From positions 77,388,064 to 77,452,063 of the forward strand of contig OW121846.1 of NCBI GenBank assembly GCA_933228895.1: a stretch of 64,000 nt of DNA, read 5' to 3'. Position 1 is the stretch's first letter. Every line of letters begins with the position of its first letter. The DNA is from Platycnemis pennipes. Taxonomy: Eukaryota; Arthropoda; Insecta; Odonata; Platycnemididae. Under the pieces are notes generated by a model. It was not told the DNA's origin. It ran no database searches and was given only the letters and a program-made list of their open reading frames with translations. The position numbers were made by a program, and so were the translations under genes. Positions 10,640 to 19,949 of this stretch are shown piece after piece.

Positions 10640-11355
10640 AAAATTTCCGGAGAAGGTAACGTACAGGTAGACGCAGCGTTTCTTGACTTCAGGAAAGCGT
10701 TTGATAAGGTTCCTTACTCTAAGTTACTCGCGAAATTAGCATAATACGGGATAGACAGTAATATAGTAGGCTGGATAAGAGACATGAACGCGTTCAAAGG
10801 GTGGTGTTAGATGATGTTAGCTCATGCTATGTAAAAGTTACATCTGGTGTTCCCCACGGAAGCTTGATAGGCAAAATTTAATTTCTTCTTTACGTAAATG
10901 ACTTGAATACAGAAGTTAAAAATAACATGCTCCGTCTTTTTCCTATGATGCAGTAGTGTATAAGGAAATTAAGAATGAAGAGGACAGTCAGTCATTAGCT
11001 AAGGATTTAGATGCGATTGTTGATTGGTGATTGGTGAGTTATTTGGCAGCTAAATTTAAATTTGAGGAAATTCGGGGTTTTGGGAAAAGAATAGCTTTCC
11101 CCGGAATAATTATTACACCAAAGAAAATAAAATATCTAACGTAAAATATATTAAATACTTAGGCCTCACCATCACTGAAGACATGCCATGGGAGAAACAC
11201 ACCAGGGAAATAAATAGTGTAGCACACCGTAGATTAGGATTCGTAAAAAGAGTTCTAGGCAAATGCGATGAGAGAGTACGAGAAAGAAGCTATTTTACAC
11301 TTGTCAGGCCTCATTTAGAATATACCGCTAGTGTATGGTATCCGTATGAAGAAGG
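10640..11355 (+). pseudogene. Family C RT fragment continuing the copy at 4860
   Basis: Translation gives SGEGNVQVDAAFLDFRKAFD, then a heavily mutated palm. An open piece at 11183-11416 follows, with SVAHRRLGFVKRVLGKCDER and SYFTLVRPHLEYTASVWYP. It starts about 17 codons after the point where the fragment at 4860-5680 stops (NQHGFRKG). That supports a single C element split by the A and B insertions at 5683-10637. Multiple stops and frameshifts show it is old. Confidence 0.7.
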
Positions 11356-11468
11356 TAAATGGGTACGTTGGGTAAATGTGACGATCATGTACGAGGAATC
11401 AACTACTTTTCCCTAGTTAGACCTCATTTGGAATACGCTGCCAGTATACGAATCCCTACGAAATCGGT
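11356..11468 (+). mobile_element. Family B fragment, left part of a split copy
   Basis: Matches the B block GKCDDHVR(E)I(S)YFSLVRPHLEYAAS on the plus strand, ending at CCCTACGAAATCGGTC. The continuation (AATAATGAACTTGAACCTGT) appears at 12028 beyond a minus-strand B insertion. Confidence 0.8.
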
Positions 11469-12027
11469 CTACATCTACATCTACATCTACATAATACCCT
11501 GCAAGCCACCACAAGGGTGTGTGGCAGGGGGTGATTGCTCACCAAACATGCACTAGATATAATACATAAAAAAGGAATAGTATTAATATAGTAGTCAGAA
11601 CTACACTATTTAAAAAAGATAGAAATTGCAAAGCAAACATGCAGAAACATTCTGTTAGTAGGGTTAGCTTTAAGTACTCATACCAACATGCAGCTACCAA
11701 TGCTATTCATTGCTACTCTCCGATAGGACATATTTACCGTTATTCGCATATCTAATTGTGCGAGGGAAAAAGGACATTTTGAATCGGTCAGTTCGGCAAT
11801 CAATTTCTCTAACTTTATGATTATGGTCCAGTCTGCCATAGTAAGTTGGGGATCGTAAAATATTTTTAACGTCATCACTGAAAATATTGCCTTGGAATTT
11901 GTTTAAGAGATTAGTCTAAATTTCAACCTGCGATCTGACATTGATTCCCATTTCAATTCCTTTAATAGACTGGTTACGCTAATATAATTATCGTATCGTC
12001 CCTTTACAAATCTTGCCGATATTCGCT
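11469..12027 (-). mobile_element. Family B 5'-truncated copy nested in a plus-strand B copy
   Basis: Starts with four TACATC units and the hairpin (CACAAGGGTGTGTGGCAGGG), then the B 3' UTR and the last ~100 codons of the B frame in broken form. Its 5' end stops inside the VQRISARF block. B inserted into B shows that this family targets its own older copies as readily as others. Confidence 0.85.
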
Positions 12028-12565
12028 GAATAATGAACTTGAACCTGTGCAGCGATGATCGGCCAGATTTGTAAAGGAATGGTACGATAACCATACTAGC
12101 GTAACCAGTCTATTAAATTAATTAAATAGAGAATCATTTCTAAATCGCAGGTTGAAATTTAGACTTAATCTATTGAAAAAATTCAAGATAATATTTTCAG
12201 TGTGCGTAAAAATATTTTTTGAACCCCAACTTACTATGGACCATGATTACAAAATTAGAGAAATTGATTGCCGAACTGACAGATTCAAAATGTCCTTTTT
12301 TTCTCTTTAGCGGTAAATATATCCAATACGAGTGTATCAATGGATAGCATGTTGGTATAAGGGCTTTAAGCTAACCCAATAACAGCACGTTTTTGCATGC
12401 TTGCGTTGCTATTTTTTATCTTTTTTAAATAGTGAAATTTAGATTAGTATATTCATACTAATCGTTTTTTAAGCATGGTATGTAGTGCATGTTTGGTGAG
12501 AATTCATCCCCTGCTACACACCTTTATGGTGACTTGCAGGGTATTACGTAGATGTAGATCATGTA
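12028..12565 (+). mobile_element. Family B fragment, right part of the split copy
   Basis: Picks up the B protein at NNELEPVQR and SARFVKEWYDN, through REIDCRTDRFKMSFF. The 3' UTR follows (TGTTGGTATAAGGGC, TTGCATGCTTGCGTTGCTAT), ending with the hairpin and GTATTACGTAGATGTAGAT near 12560. Several stops. Confidence 0.8.
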
Positions 12566-12569
12566 CGTA

Positions 12570-12740
12570 ATAGAAATTACCTACACTTCCCTTGTTAGAC
12601 CTCATTAAAATACGCTACCAGTATATGGGATCATTGCGGAATTGGCTTCAATGTCGGTTGGGAGTGTGTGAACCGAAGATCCGCAAATTTGTAAAGGGAC
12701 GGTATGATTATTACAGTAGAGTAACGGGGAAATGGTACAA
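12570..12740 (+). pseudogene. Degenerate family B RT C-terminal piece
   Basis: Nucleotide similarity to the SLVRPHLEYAAS ... RKFVKGRYD block of B, with frameshifts (CTTCCCTTGTTAGACCTCAT, then AAATTTGTAAAGGGACGGTA). It lies directly after the TAGATG tail of the previous B copy. Confidence 0.65.
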
Positions 12741-13636
12741 ATTTGCCTTCAAATATTTTTTCGCGTCGAGGTGTGTTAAAATAGGATATAAAACACCAAA
12801 AAGGCTATTTCCCAATGCACTATAATATCCTGAAGTGACGAATATCGATCGATATCTATTTATATCGTTTGTCAATGATTTTCGGAAGCCTAACTAAAAG
12901 TTTTATTTTAGTTGAAAAAAACATGAATTTCCGCTGATTTTTTAAGTGCAAAAACACCAGATCCGTAATGCGTTAATTTCTAAACGAAAGTATACTATTT
13001 CCATAAAAATAAAATTTCATACACGCCTTCTGTTATCACAAATACCTCTCAGAAATCTCGCCGATCTTCTGCGCTTACGTTCTCTGTGATCACGATCAAG
13101 CGAGCAATGTTCATCACCATGACCAAGCACGCCAAGTGTGGCCTATTCTAAATGAGGCCTGAATCGAGAAACGCTGCAGCTTTCTCTTTCTCTCCCATCC
13201 CATTTACCTATAATCCTTACTGAAAATTATTTCTTAAGCCATTCACAATACATAATATCTATAATAATAATGCACATTCCGACATCGCTGCTGGAATGTG
13301 AGTGCCTTTTCGGTTTTTGCCTTGGATAGGATACCGAAGTCATGTAAGTGAGCTCAGCGTTGTGCAACGTGTTGTTGATGTCTCATGGATACCTACTATC
13401 TCGCAGCCATACTTATCTTGCTGACAAAATGACTCATTGTGGACTCGTTGAAAATTATGATGTGATATTTATACGCCTGGGAAGAGTACAGTACACATTC
13501 AGAGATTCTAAAGGAGTGGAAAATGAGGAATTCATTCGTAGCATCTACGGCTGAACTGAAATTTCCGACTAAAACCATGTTAAATCTATTGTTCAAGGGT
13601 AATGGCATATTTAAATCCAGAATCTCATTATTTAAT
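12741..13636. other. Mostly unassigned, with a decayed RT trace
   Basis: At 13050-13185 the minus strand resembles the RT C-terminal block (CTCGCCGATCTTCTGCGCT, then AAATGAGGCCTGA), very degraded. The rest, including two small overlapping frames at 13348-13659, shows nothing I recognise. Confidence 0.4.
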
Positions 13637-13705
13637 CTACATAATACCCTGCAGGCCACCGCAATGTTGTGGTAGAGGATGAACCATCACGCGGCATGCA
13701 TTGAA
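13637..13705 (-). mobile_element. Non-LTR 3' end, minus strand, degenerate
   Basis: CTACATAATACCCTGCAGGC followed by a decayed GTGGTAGAGGATGAACC. Only the hairpin region is recognisable. Confidence 0.6.
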
Positions 13706-13967
13706 AATCAGAGAGACTTATGGGTACTATTGCATTCATGCAGGGATGCAGAAAAAGTCTGTGCATGCACTACAGACTGAGAGGCATAATGTTACTACTT
13801 AGTGGAAAATGTTAGATACCTATACATTCACACTGGGTTAGACTCAGGAATGTACGTGGCTCTAGGCGTGGCTTTTAAGTGGTCGCCATGTCAAACGGTT
13901 TGATAAAACTGGGTGGATAGCTTCGGAGATAATTCTGGCCAGTTACATTTCATTGTAAATGATAGCG

Positions 13968-14276
13968 TCACAAACCCATCTCCTCCCAGGATAAGCAGGC
14001 AAAACGCTGTGTCGTGGATCTCTTATTTATGGTACACGTTGCGTTCCCAATAAATGCTATAACTATTGCATTCAGTACAATCAGTTCATCTTGTAGCAGA
14101 AGATAGAGACAGATACCTTTCCGGAGGCAAACTTTGAGGCGCAGAGCAAGCATCCCATCGATCTCATTCACATCAGGACCTTCTGTTGAGTAAACATGAA
14201 CGCGATGTTCGGATGTCAACTTCAAAGGAATGAATAAAACTCTATCTTCGGTCACTTGGTGGTATTCCATAGTCAA
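13968..14276 (-). CDS. Open frame of unknown origin, possible host exon
   Basis: A 102-codon minus-strand frame with varied composition (VLFIPLKLTSEHRVHVYSTE, GPDVNEIDGMLALRLKV), unlike the repeat-derived frames around it. I recognise no domain. Read on the minus strand, CTCCGGAAAG followed by GTATCTG near 14120 would be an acceptable splice donor, so the true coding part may end there. The first codons lie in or beside an inserted MITE (14276-14416). Removing that insertion and one copy of the 12-bp duplication joins the frame to open sequence further right (ending ...HRETIPLKL). This is speculative. It may equally be a chance frame. Confidence 0.22.
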   Translation of the reverse strand: MTMEYHQVTEDRVLFIPLKLTSEHRVHVYSTEGPDVNEIDGMLALRLKVCLRKGICLYLLLQDELIVLNAIVIAFIGNATCTINKRSTTQRFACLSWEEMGL

Positions 14277-14428
14277 TGATTTTAATAAAACAAACTTTTA
14301 CAAAATGCCACAAAAAATGTTTTAAACAAAGTTACGACCCGGGTTTCGTCCGAATAGTCGTCATCATCAATATTTTTTTGGCGGTACTTTGTAAAAGTTT
14401 GTTTTATTAAAATCATTTCAAAGGAATG
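14221..14428. mobile_element. MITE with 29-bp perfect TIRs and flanking 12-bp duplication
   Basis: The arm at 14276-14304 (ATGATTTTAATAAAACAAAC...) is the exact reverse complement of 14388-14416. The element is 141 bp and has no coding capacity. The 12-mer TTCAAAGGAATG occurs at 14221-14232 and at 14417-14428, so 184 bp (14233-14416) may have arrived in one event. The inner part contains TCGTCATCATCAAT, a motif also seen in the fold-back elements at 19797 and 56800. Confidence 0.75.
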
Positions 14429-14739
14429 GTCTCACGATGCAAAAGTTGAATTCTAACCCCCTTCCTCTCTTCGGAGGCTTGAACACAGAGTGAGGCTTGT
14501 AAATTGGATTTAGTTAATTCCCCCAAATGTTTAATAACTTGATATAAATTTCAGCTTATGGAAAAAGATGGAATCTTAAGTTTGAGGTGAAATGATACAC
14601 TATGGCTAGATGGCTTTAACCTCTTTGGTCCCCTTGTCCCAATATGTGGACAACCGGTTGTACGTCCTGCGGTGGGTAGCTTTTTCTAGTGGAATATTGT
14701 ACTGATATACCCATATACTGAGTATATATTGTTTAACAG
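14429..14739. other. Unassigned
   Basis: No repeat or gene recognised. Confidence 0.35.
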
Positions 14740-14912
14740 AAGAACTAGGAATGGAATCAGATGGACCAGAACGCAGTTTAAAATTTAAGTTAAACCTTTT
14801 AAGTAAATTCGAAACCGATTCGTTCACAGATGACGTGAAATATATACTTATATTAAGAACCCCTGCGTGTTATGGTAGGCCTGATCAGATTAACAAGATT
14901 AGAGAGATATAT
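14740..14912 (+). pseudogene. LINE C-terminal fragment, left part of a split copy
   Basis: Translation RSLKFKLNLLSKFETDSFTD, then RTPACYGRPDQINKIREI, matches the last ~70 residues before the end of the A/C proteins. It stops at the codons for REI, where a minus-strand A element begins. The reading resumes at about 15512. Confidence 0.75.
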
Positions 14913-15511
14913 TCATCTACATCTACATCTACACGATACCCTGCAAGCCACCGCGAGGGTGTGTGGCAGGGGGTGAAGGTCACCAAGCATGCACTACTAG
15001 CATGCAAGCAAGCAACTAAAGGGTCTCATGCAACTAGACTGTTAGTATCTATAGTATTTGAGGGGTTAATACATGCATCATGCACCACAGAATACTCTAA
15101 AATATTTCCCCTACGTATCCCTTTCCTATGCTGCCTATTCTGTTCTCTTATAGTACGGGGGAAAAATGCCATTTTGAATCTATCTGTACGACAATCTATC
15201 TCTCTAATCTTATTTATCTGGTCGAATCTAGCATAATACGCTGGTGTTTTTAATATGTGCCTAACATCTTCAGTAAAGCTATCCGATTGAAATTTCTGCA
15301 ATAGATTTAATCTGAACTTTAATCTACGCTCTGATAATGATTCCCACCCTAATTCTTGTATTAATTCTGATACACTACTCAACCTATCGTAACACCTTTT
15401 GACGAACCTAGCTGCTCTACGCTGCACACCGTCTAGTTCTCTCATTAAACCTAATTCATTAGGATCCCATACACTGGCTGCATACTCAAGGTGGGGCCTA
15501 ACTAGTGAAGT
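14913..15511 (-). mobile_element. Family A 5'-truncated copy, minus strand
   Basis: TCTACATCTACATCTACACG tail, hairpin, A 3' UTR and 139 codons of the A C-terminus (15026-15445, MRELDGVQRRAARFVKR to NSLVA). The frame is intact in this part. It is truncated 5' at the SLVRPHLEY block and inserted into the plus-strand LINE that flanks it. Confidence 0.88.
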
Positions 15512-15728
15512 AATATTGTCGTAACGATAGATTTAAAATTTCATTTTTCCCGCGTATCGTAAGAGAGCACAATAGGCAGTGTAGCAAAGGTTGGGTGAAG
15601 CATTGTTACAGTAGTCTGTAGTGCATTATGCATATAATAACTACCAATAATCCCTTGGCGATCTTCAACCCCTCTCACACAACCTCGTGGTGGCTCGCAG
15701 GGTATTACGTAGATGTAGATATACGAAC
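15512..15728 (+). mobile_element. LINE 3' end, right part of the split copy
   Basis: Resumes with ATTGTCGTAACGATAGATTT (codons for CRTDRF in the A family, frameshifted), then CCCGCGTATCGTAAGAGAGC, a diverged A-type 3' UTR, the hairpin and TATTACGTAGATGTAGAT ending near 15720. Confidence 0.75.
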
Positions 15729-16395
15729 GCGCCTGATTTTGAAATTTCCACCTTGAAAGTACCAAATTTCATACACTTAAATCTCCTTTAGATTTCGTTT
15801 TTCAGAAATCAATATGACGACTACAGATAAAGTGAACTACATATATTCCATCTATTTATCTCTTGTCCATGCTGCCTTCTTCTGCTCATGTCAGTATATA
15901 AATAATTAAGGTGGTACTTCATTATTATTCATGTGATCATCAAGTTTTGCTTCTATCTTACAAATATCAACCTTAAAAATATGTGGACTATAAATATTTC
16001 AACAAAAACAATCAAAATAAATTTATTTTTCACCATGTAATTTCAGTAGTCCCATACGTGCTCAAAAAAGGTGAGAAATTTTTTATTCATAGGCCAGGTA
16101 TTTTACAGGACCAAAGAGGATATACCAGTCATTTTATAGAATAATGTCAGAGCATTTGCCATCCATACAGACAGAGAGTCGATTGTTGGACGGAGTTAAG
16201 AGACCTTTGCGAATTTCAGGCACGTTAACTGTAATCACGTAAACTGTACACGGTTTCTTTGAAGCTAGGTTTTGAAGAAATAACTTACCAGGTTTTCCTC
16301 TACTTTTTTATTCTTTGCTGGGTACTTTCCCCAAATATTTATGCCGAATACTAATGTCATACACTAAATTGGTATCTAAATCTGGTGAATGTATG
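15729..16395. other. Unassigned AT-rich DNA
   Basis: No gene or repeat recognised. Confidence 0.35.
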
Positions 16396-16455
16396 TACAT
16401 CGGCATCTATACAATACCCTACAAGCTACCACAAGGGGGTTACCCATCACCAGGC
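16396..16455 (-). mobile_element. Non-LTR 3' end, minus strand, degenerate
   Basis: CATCTATACAATACCCTACA followed by AGCTACCACAAGGGGGTTAC: the hairpin region with the TGTGTGGCAGG arm lost. Confidence 0.55.
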
Positions 16456-16703
16456 ATACATTATCAACCAGAGAGAACACTTACTGCCATGCAGGCATTA
16501 AAAAAATGCGACCACGTTCAGACTCTACTTACATGAAAACAAGAGTTAAAATATTATCATCTCAAGGAAAATATTAAGCATGCAGTTGCGAGACACGTGA
16601 AATGTTTGCTAGTTCGCAGGTCGTAGTTATTCGAAGGAGTATTGAGAAATTTCTAGAATCTGATTTCTATTCTAACCTACAACTCCTAATATTTCCTCAC
16701 GGT

Positions 16704-16766
16704 AGCAGTCTACTTCTACGTAATACCCTGCGAGCCACCGCGAGGGTGTGGATGAGGGTATCAGTA
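16704..16766 (-). mobile_element. Non-LTR 3' end, minus strand
   Basis: GTCTACTTCTACGTAATACC, then CTGCGAGCCACCGCGAGGGT and a decayed GTGGATGAGGG. Only the terminal hairpin unit remains. Confidence 0.65.
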
Positions 16767-16859
16767 ATTTGTGGAAGCCGCCCAACCAGTTGAGGTATTT
16801 GATCATAAAGATTTGTCGGTTGGGGTGGTAAAAGATGACGGAAGGGTGGTGGAAATCTT

Positions 16860-17160
16860 GCGTTGGCATCAGGCCGAACTTAACGAAAGGCTCCAAGGGG
16901 TCTACGTTAAAAGTACACACATTAACTTCCTGGGAAGAAGTTTTGACTCTGTTCTTCTGAGAGGCGACCGGCTACCAAGATCATTTTTACCATTGTGTAG
17001 GCACGTAGCCAGGTTGAAGGCACGTAACGTAGGTTGAAGGTACGTTGAATTTTACGCTGAAGGGAAAAAGAATGGAGGGAAACCTGGCGTCGACGTTAGC
17101 CTACTCTTAACGAAAGACACTAAGGGGTCCACAGTAGAACGTCCCTTCCGACGTACGGAG
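16860..17160 (-). mobile_element. SINE body fragments (family S1), minus strand
   Basis: At 17075-17160 the minus strand matches the body of the tRNA-derived SINE at 38943-39270: GTTAGCCTACTCTTAACGAA and GTCCCTTCCGACG are the complements of its TTCGTTAAGAGTAGGCTAA and CGTCCGTC..GGGAC. A second weaker copy of the same motif lies at 16860-16911 (CTTAACGAAAGGCTCCAAGG). No tRNA-like head is present. Confidence 0.6.
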
Positions 17161-18110
17161 TACTGTACTCTCGAGTAGCTCACTCGAGTAGGGACCGGAA
17201 AGTAAAAAACTAATGCCTTATGAATTAATTCGAATAGAAAATGAACTAATGTCTATGGAATAAAATCAGTAATATTGAAATGAGAGCAAAGATACAAAAG
17301 GTTAAAACTGGAACTACTCTCTAAGAAGGGGCCCTTGAATGTTAAAATTACTATCATCCAAAACTAAATTTGGTGCCTAATAATACTTAAAATGTAATAA
17401 AAATAAAGAAAATAGCTGAGAACTAAGTAAAAACTAACGTCATTACTATAAATCTACTCTAAATCGAAAACCGCCTCAATACTGCCAACGTTATTGCTCA
17501 GTTATCATTAACTCCATTACCATTCGGAACTCTTAAGACCTCGGTCCAAAGCTTCCACATTTCGCCGATAGTTGGCGTCTCTCTTTTCTGCAGTCTCGGA
17601 TACTGATGAAATGTGTTCGATCCCGGGCCATGGTGATGAAAAAAACAGAAACTCGAGCCACATAAATCCGTTCCCATCTTAATAAATGTCATCATCGTAT
17701 TTGAGTATAAGCTAATTGCTATGACATTGCGAAATGCCCAATCGATGAGCTAGCTTCCTCTTCATGGACCGCTTTGAAACTGTCAGTCCATGCCCTCTGG
17801 AGACCATCCGCTCTGAATGTTATTAGTTTCGCCATTATTTCGAGTGGATTGCAGCACCTGTTTACTACACGTCTCAGTATTCAGCCTCAGTTCCGAAATG
17901 TTTACCGAAAAAGCATCATCCCTTGCGGACAGTTTGCGGGAAATCAGTCGCGGAAGAAGTGGCCGCGACATTTGGAAATGCCGAGCGTGAGGAGCATTCT
18001 ATCGGAACGAATAGGGTGAATAAAAACCTACCGAATCCGCGTCACGGTGTGTGAATCGCATGCTCGGGAGCGCAATTAATCGATCCTTCTCGGGAATGAA
18101 TGAATGGGTC
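17161..18110. other. Unassigned
   Basis: Short overlapping frames on both strands (17498-17695, 17774-18019), none with a recognisable domain. A short imperfect palindrome CTCGAGTAGCTCACTCGAGT lies near 17172. Confidence 0.35.
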
Positions 18111-18545
18111 CTCAACTCGGGACAGCTGTCCTTGGAGTGAGTTGCCCGACCCTCATGTTTGGAAATGGACGGGGCTGCAGCTGAGGGATGGAAGCGAGAG
18201 ATGAGGGTTGAGGGTGAGGCGGTGGTGATGTGGGTAGGAGGGGCGGCTCTGGGAGGGGAAGTGGCAGCCGCTCGACTACGTCCACCTCCCTCCTCTCGCA
18301 ACACACGCGTACACCCCTGCCTGCACAGCAACAAAGCGTCCCTTCCCCCAGCATCCAGCCTGTAAACAGAACCCGTCGGCCCAAACCCGTCTGTCCCTCG
18401 GGGACAGACGGGTTTGGGCTGCAGAAGGTGAGGCGGGGAGGAGGGCAGACACAAAGTCGGGGGCCCGCTTTCGGTGCATCATGAATTACGATTGGGTTGT
18501 TGTCGGCAGACATTTCGAAGTAAGCTTCTGAGTAGGCACCGCCGA
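18111..18545. other. GC-rich, CpG-containing segment
   Basis: Strong local GC enrichment with purine-rich and pyrimidine-rich blocks. Frames of 68-151 codons are open on both strands because stops are rare. None shows a domain I recognise. It contains the perfect hairpin at 18379-18419. Confidence 0.4.
18379..18419. repeat. Perfect 19-bp hairpin with 3-base loop
   Basis: Left arm 18379-18397 (GCCCAAACCCGTCTGTCCC) and right arm 18401-18419 are exact reverse complements separated by TCG. Such an undecayed inverted repeat in unique GC-rich DNA suggests a recent small-scale duplication-inversion or template switch. It would fold strongly as RNA. Confidence 0.9.
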
Positions 18546-18548
18546 ATA

Positions 18549-18613
18549 CGAGAGGTATTCATCTACACCTACATAGTACTCTGCAAGCCATCATGAAGGT
18601 GTGTGGCACGGAG
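18549..18613 (-). mobile_element. Non-LTR 3' end, minus strand
   Basis: CATCTACACCTACATAGTAC, then TCTGCAAGCCATCATGAAGG and TGTGTGGCACGG. Directly abutted by the 539-bp MITE that begins at 18614. Confidence 0.65.
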
Positions 18614-19152
18614 TTAATGGGGCCGTTTACCATATTTTTTTATTTCCGAATCTGATAAAGTTTGTAAAATAAAAAGACCCATATTTTTCCGTTTTTTGAT
18701 CCGTCGCTTATTTCTCGAGTCATAAGCGGCGAAAAACTGATGTTTTTAACCCTTTCGGAAAAGTGGGTGTGGTGCAACCGCTGACATATATCGACTTCGT
18801 CCAATCACAACTGAGCCCGCGAAACTATTTTGCCTTATCGCAAAGGGGGGGACACAGCTGGCTCTCCCAATGGGCGCGATTGCCACAGGATCTGTACGAT
18901 CAGACCTTCCGAGAATCCCCCTCCACTCCCTTCCCTTCCCATAAGAGCAGTCAAGGACGGGAGGAGAATGACGTCAATGTTATCACAGCGGCTTTTTCGG
19001 TGGGCGTCACCTTTCGCTCATTAAAATTTTTGATTTATGAGTGAATGGTTGTGGTTAGAAGATTAATTTTTTCACTAAAATTCTTTTTTCGTTTCCATCT
19101 AACAATTTCGTGCACAAAATTGTGATTTCGGTCCCGAGTAAACGCCCCCATT
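18614..19152. mobile_element. 539-bp MITE (family M1), copy 1
   Basis: Aligns end to end with 41347-41885, also 539 bp and in the same orientation. Terminal bases are imperfect inverted repeats: AATGGGGCCGTTTAC at the left against AATGGGGGCGTTTAC (complement of the right end). There is no intact coding frame. The equal lengths and matching ends define a discrete mobile unit. No clear target-site duplication is visible, so the superfamily is not assigned. Confidence 0.75.
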
Positions 19153-19169
19153 CGCACCACACATGCATA

Positions 19170-19277
19170 TGCAATATCTGCGCGATACCCTGCAAGCCAC
19201 CGCGAGGGTGTGTGGCAGGAGGTGAAGATCACCAAGCATGCAGTATTAACATGGAACAAGCGTACTACATGGAAACA
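19170..19277 (-). mobile_element. Family A 3' end, left part of a split copy
   Basis: GCGCGATACCCTGCAAGCCA hairpin and A-type UTR up to CATGGAAACATGCTACAT. The matching continuation (TACATAATAGAGTCACATGC) starts at 19447, after an inserted plus-strand 3' end. TACAT is present on both sides. Confidence 0.8.
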
Positions 19278-19446
19278 TGCTACATCTGTTGTGCATGATG
19301 CATGTATTAATCCCTTAAATACTATAGATACTAACAATATAGTTGCATGAGACCCTATAGTTGCTTATTTGCATGTCGGTAGTGCAACCGACCCCCTGCC
19401 ACACATCCTCGCGGTGGCTTGCAGGGTATCGAGTAGATGTAGATGT
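19278..19446 (+). mobile_element. Very short family A 3' insertion, plus strand
   Basis: Only the A 3' UTR (GTGCATGATGCATGTATTAA, then GCATGAGACCC), hairpin and a GTAGATGTAGATG tail, about 165 bp. It is inserted in the opposite orientation into another A 3' end with a TACAT duplication. It shows that the last ~170 bases are enough to be copied by the element's machinery. Confidence 0.8.
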
Positions 19447-19650
19447 ACATAATAGAGTCACATGCAGCTACATAGTTAGTATCTACGTAGTAATAAAGGG
19501 ATAGGTTGTTAATGCATGTACTACAGACTACTCTACAATATTTCATCCACTCTAATAGTACGGGGGAAAAATGACATTTTATTTCTATATGAACTACAAT
19601 CTATCTCTCTTATCTTGTGTATCTGATCGAATCTAGCATAATACGCTATA
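19447..19650 (-). mobile_element. Family A 3' UTR/C-terminus, right part of the split copy
   Basis: Continues from 19277 with AGTTAGTATCTACGTAGTAA, TAGTACGGGGGAAAAATGAC and the CTAGCATAATACGC block, all on the minus strand. Broken frame. Confidence 0.75.
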
Positions 19651-19796
19651 AAAATCATGCATAAAAACGATTGGTAATTATTTTCTACTCTAAACTTCAA
19701 ATTTACTGTAGGTGTATAAAAAATAAGCTACATTTTGCTACGTGCACATAAAACAAGCCCTTAATCCGGAATTTCTTCAGGCATTAGCTTATCTTT

Positions 19797-19949
19797 ATTA
19801 AATAATATTGGTAAATTTTCCGCAAAGAAATCTTTACTACGACCGGTTTCAATGTCATACATCATCGTCAGCAACTGATGTTGATGTATCACATCGAAAC
19901 CGGTCGTAGTACAGATTTCTTTGTGGAAAATTGCCAATATTATTTAATT
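19797..19949. mobile_element. Fold-back MITE, ~153 bp
   Basis: The two halves are near-perfect inverted repeats of about 60 bp each (ATTAAATAATATTGG ... CTACGACCGGTTTC, mirrored as GAAACCGGTCGTAG ... CCAATATTATTTAAT). They flank a centre with CATCATCGTCAGCAACTGAT. No coding capacity. Flanking target duplications are not clear because the ends are AT-rich. Confidence 0.8.

Noticed and set aside
18112..18513. 133- and 151-codon minus frames
   Set aside because: Same reason: GC-rich sequence open on both strands, and the frames read through a perfect hairpin.
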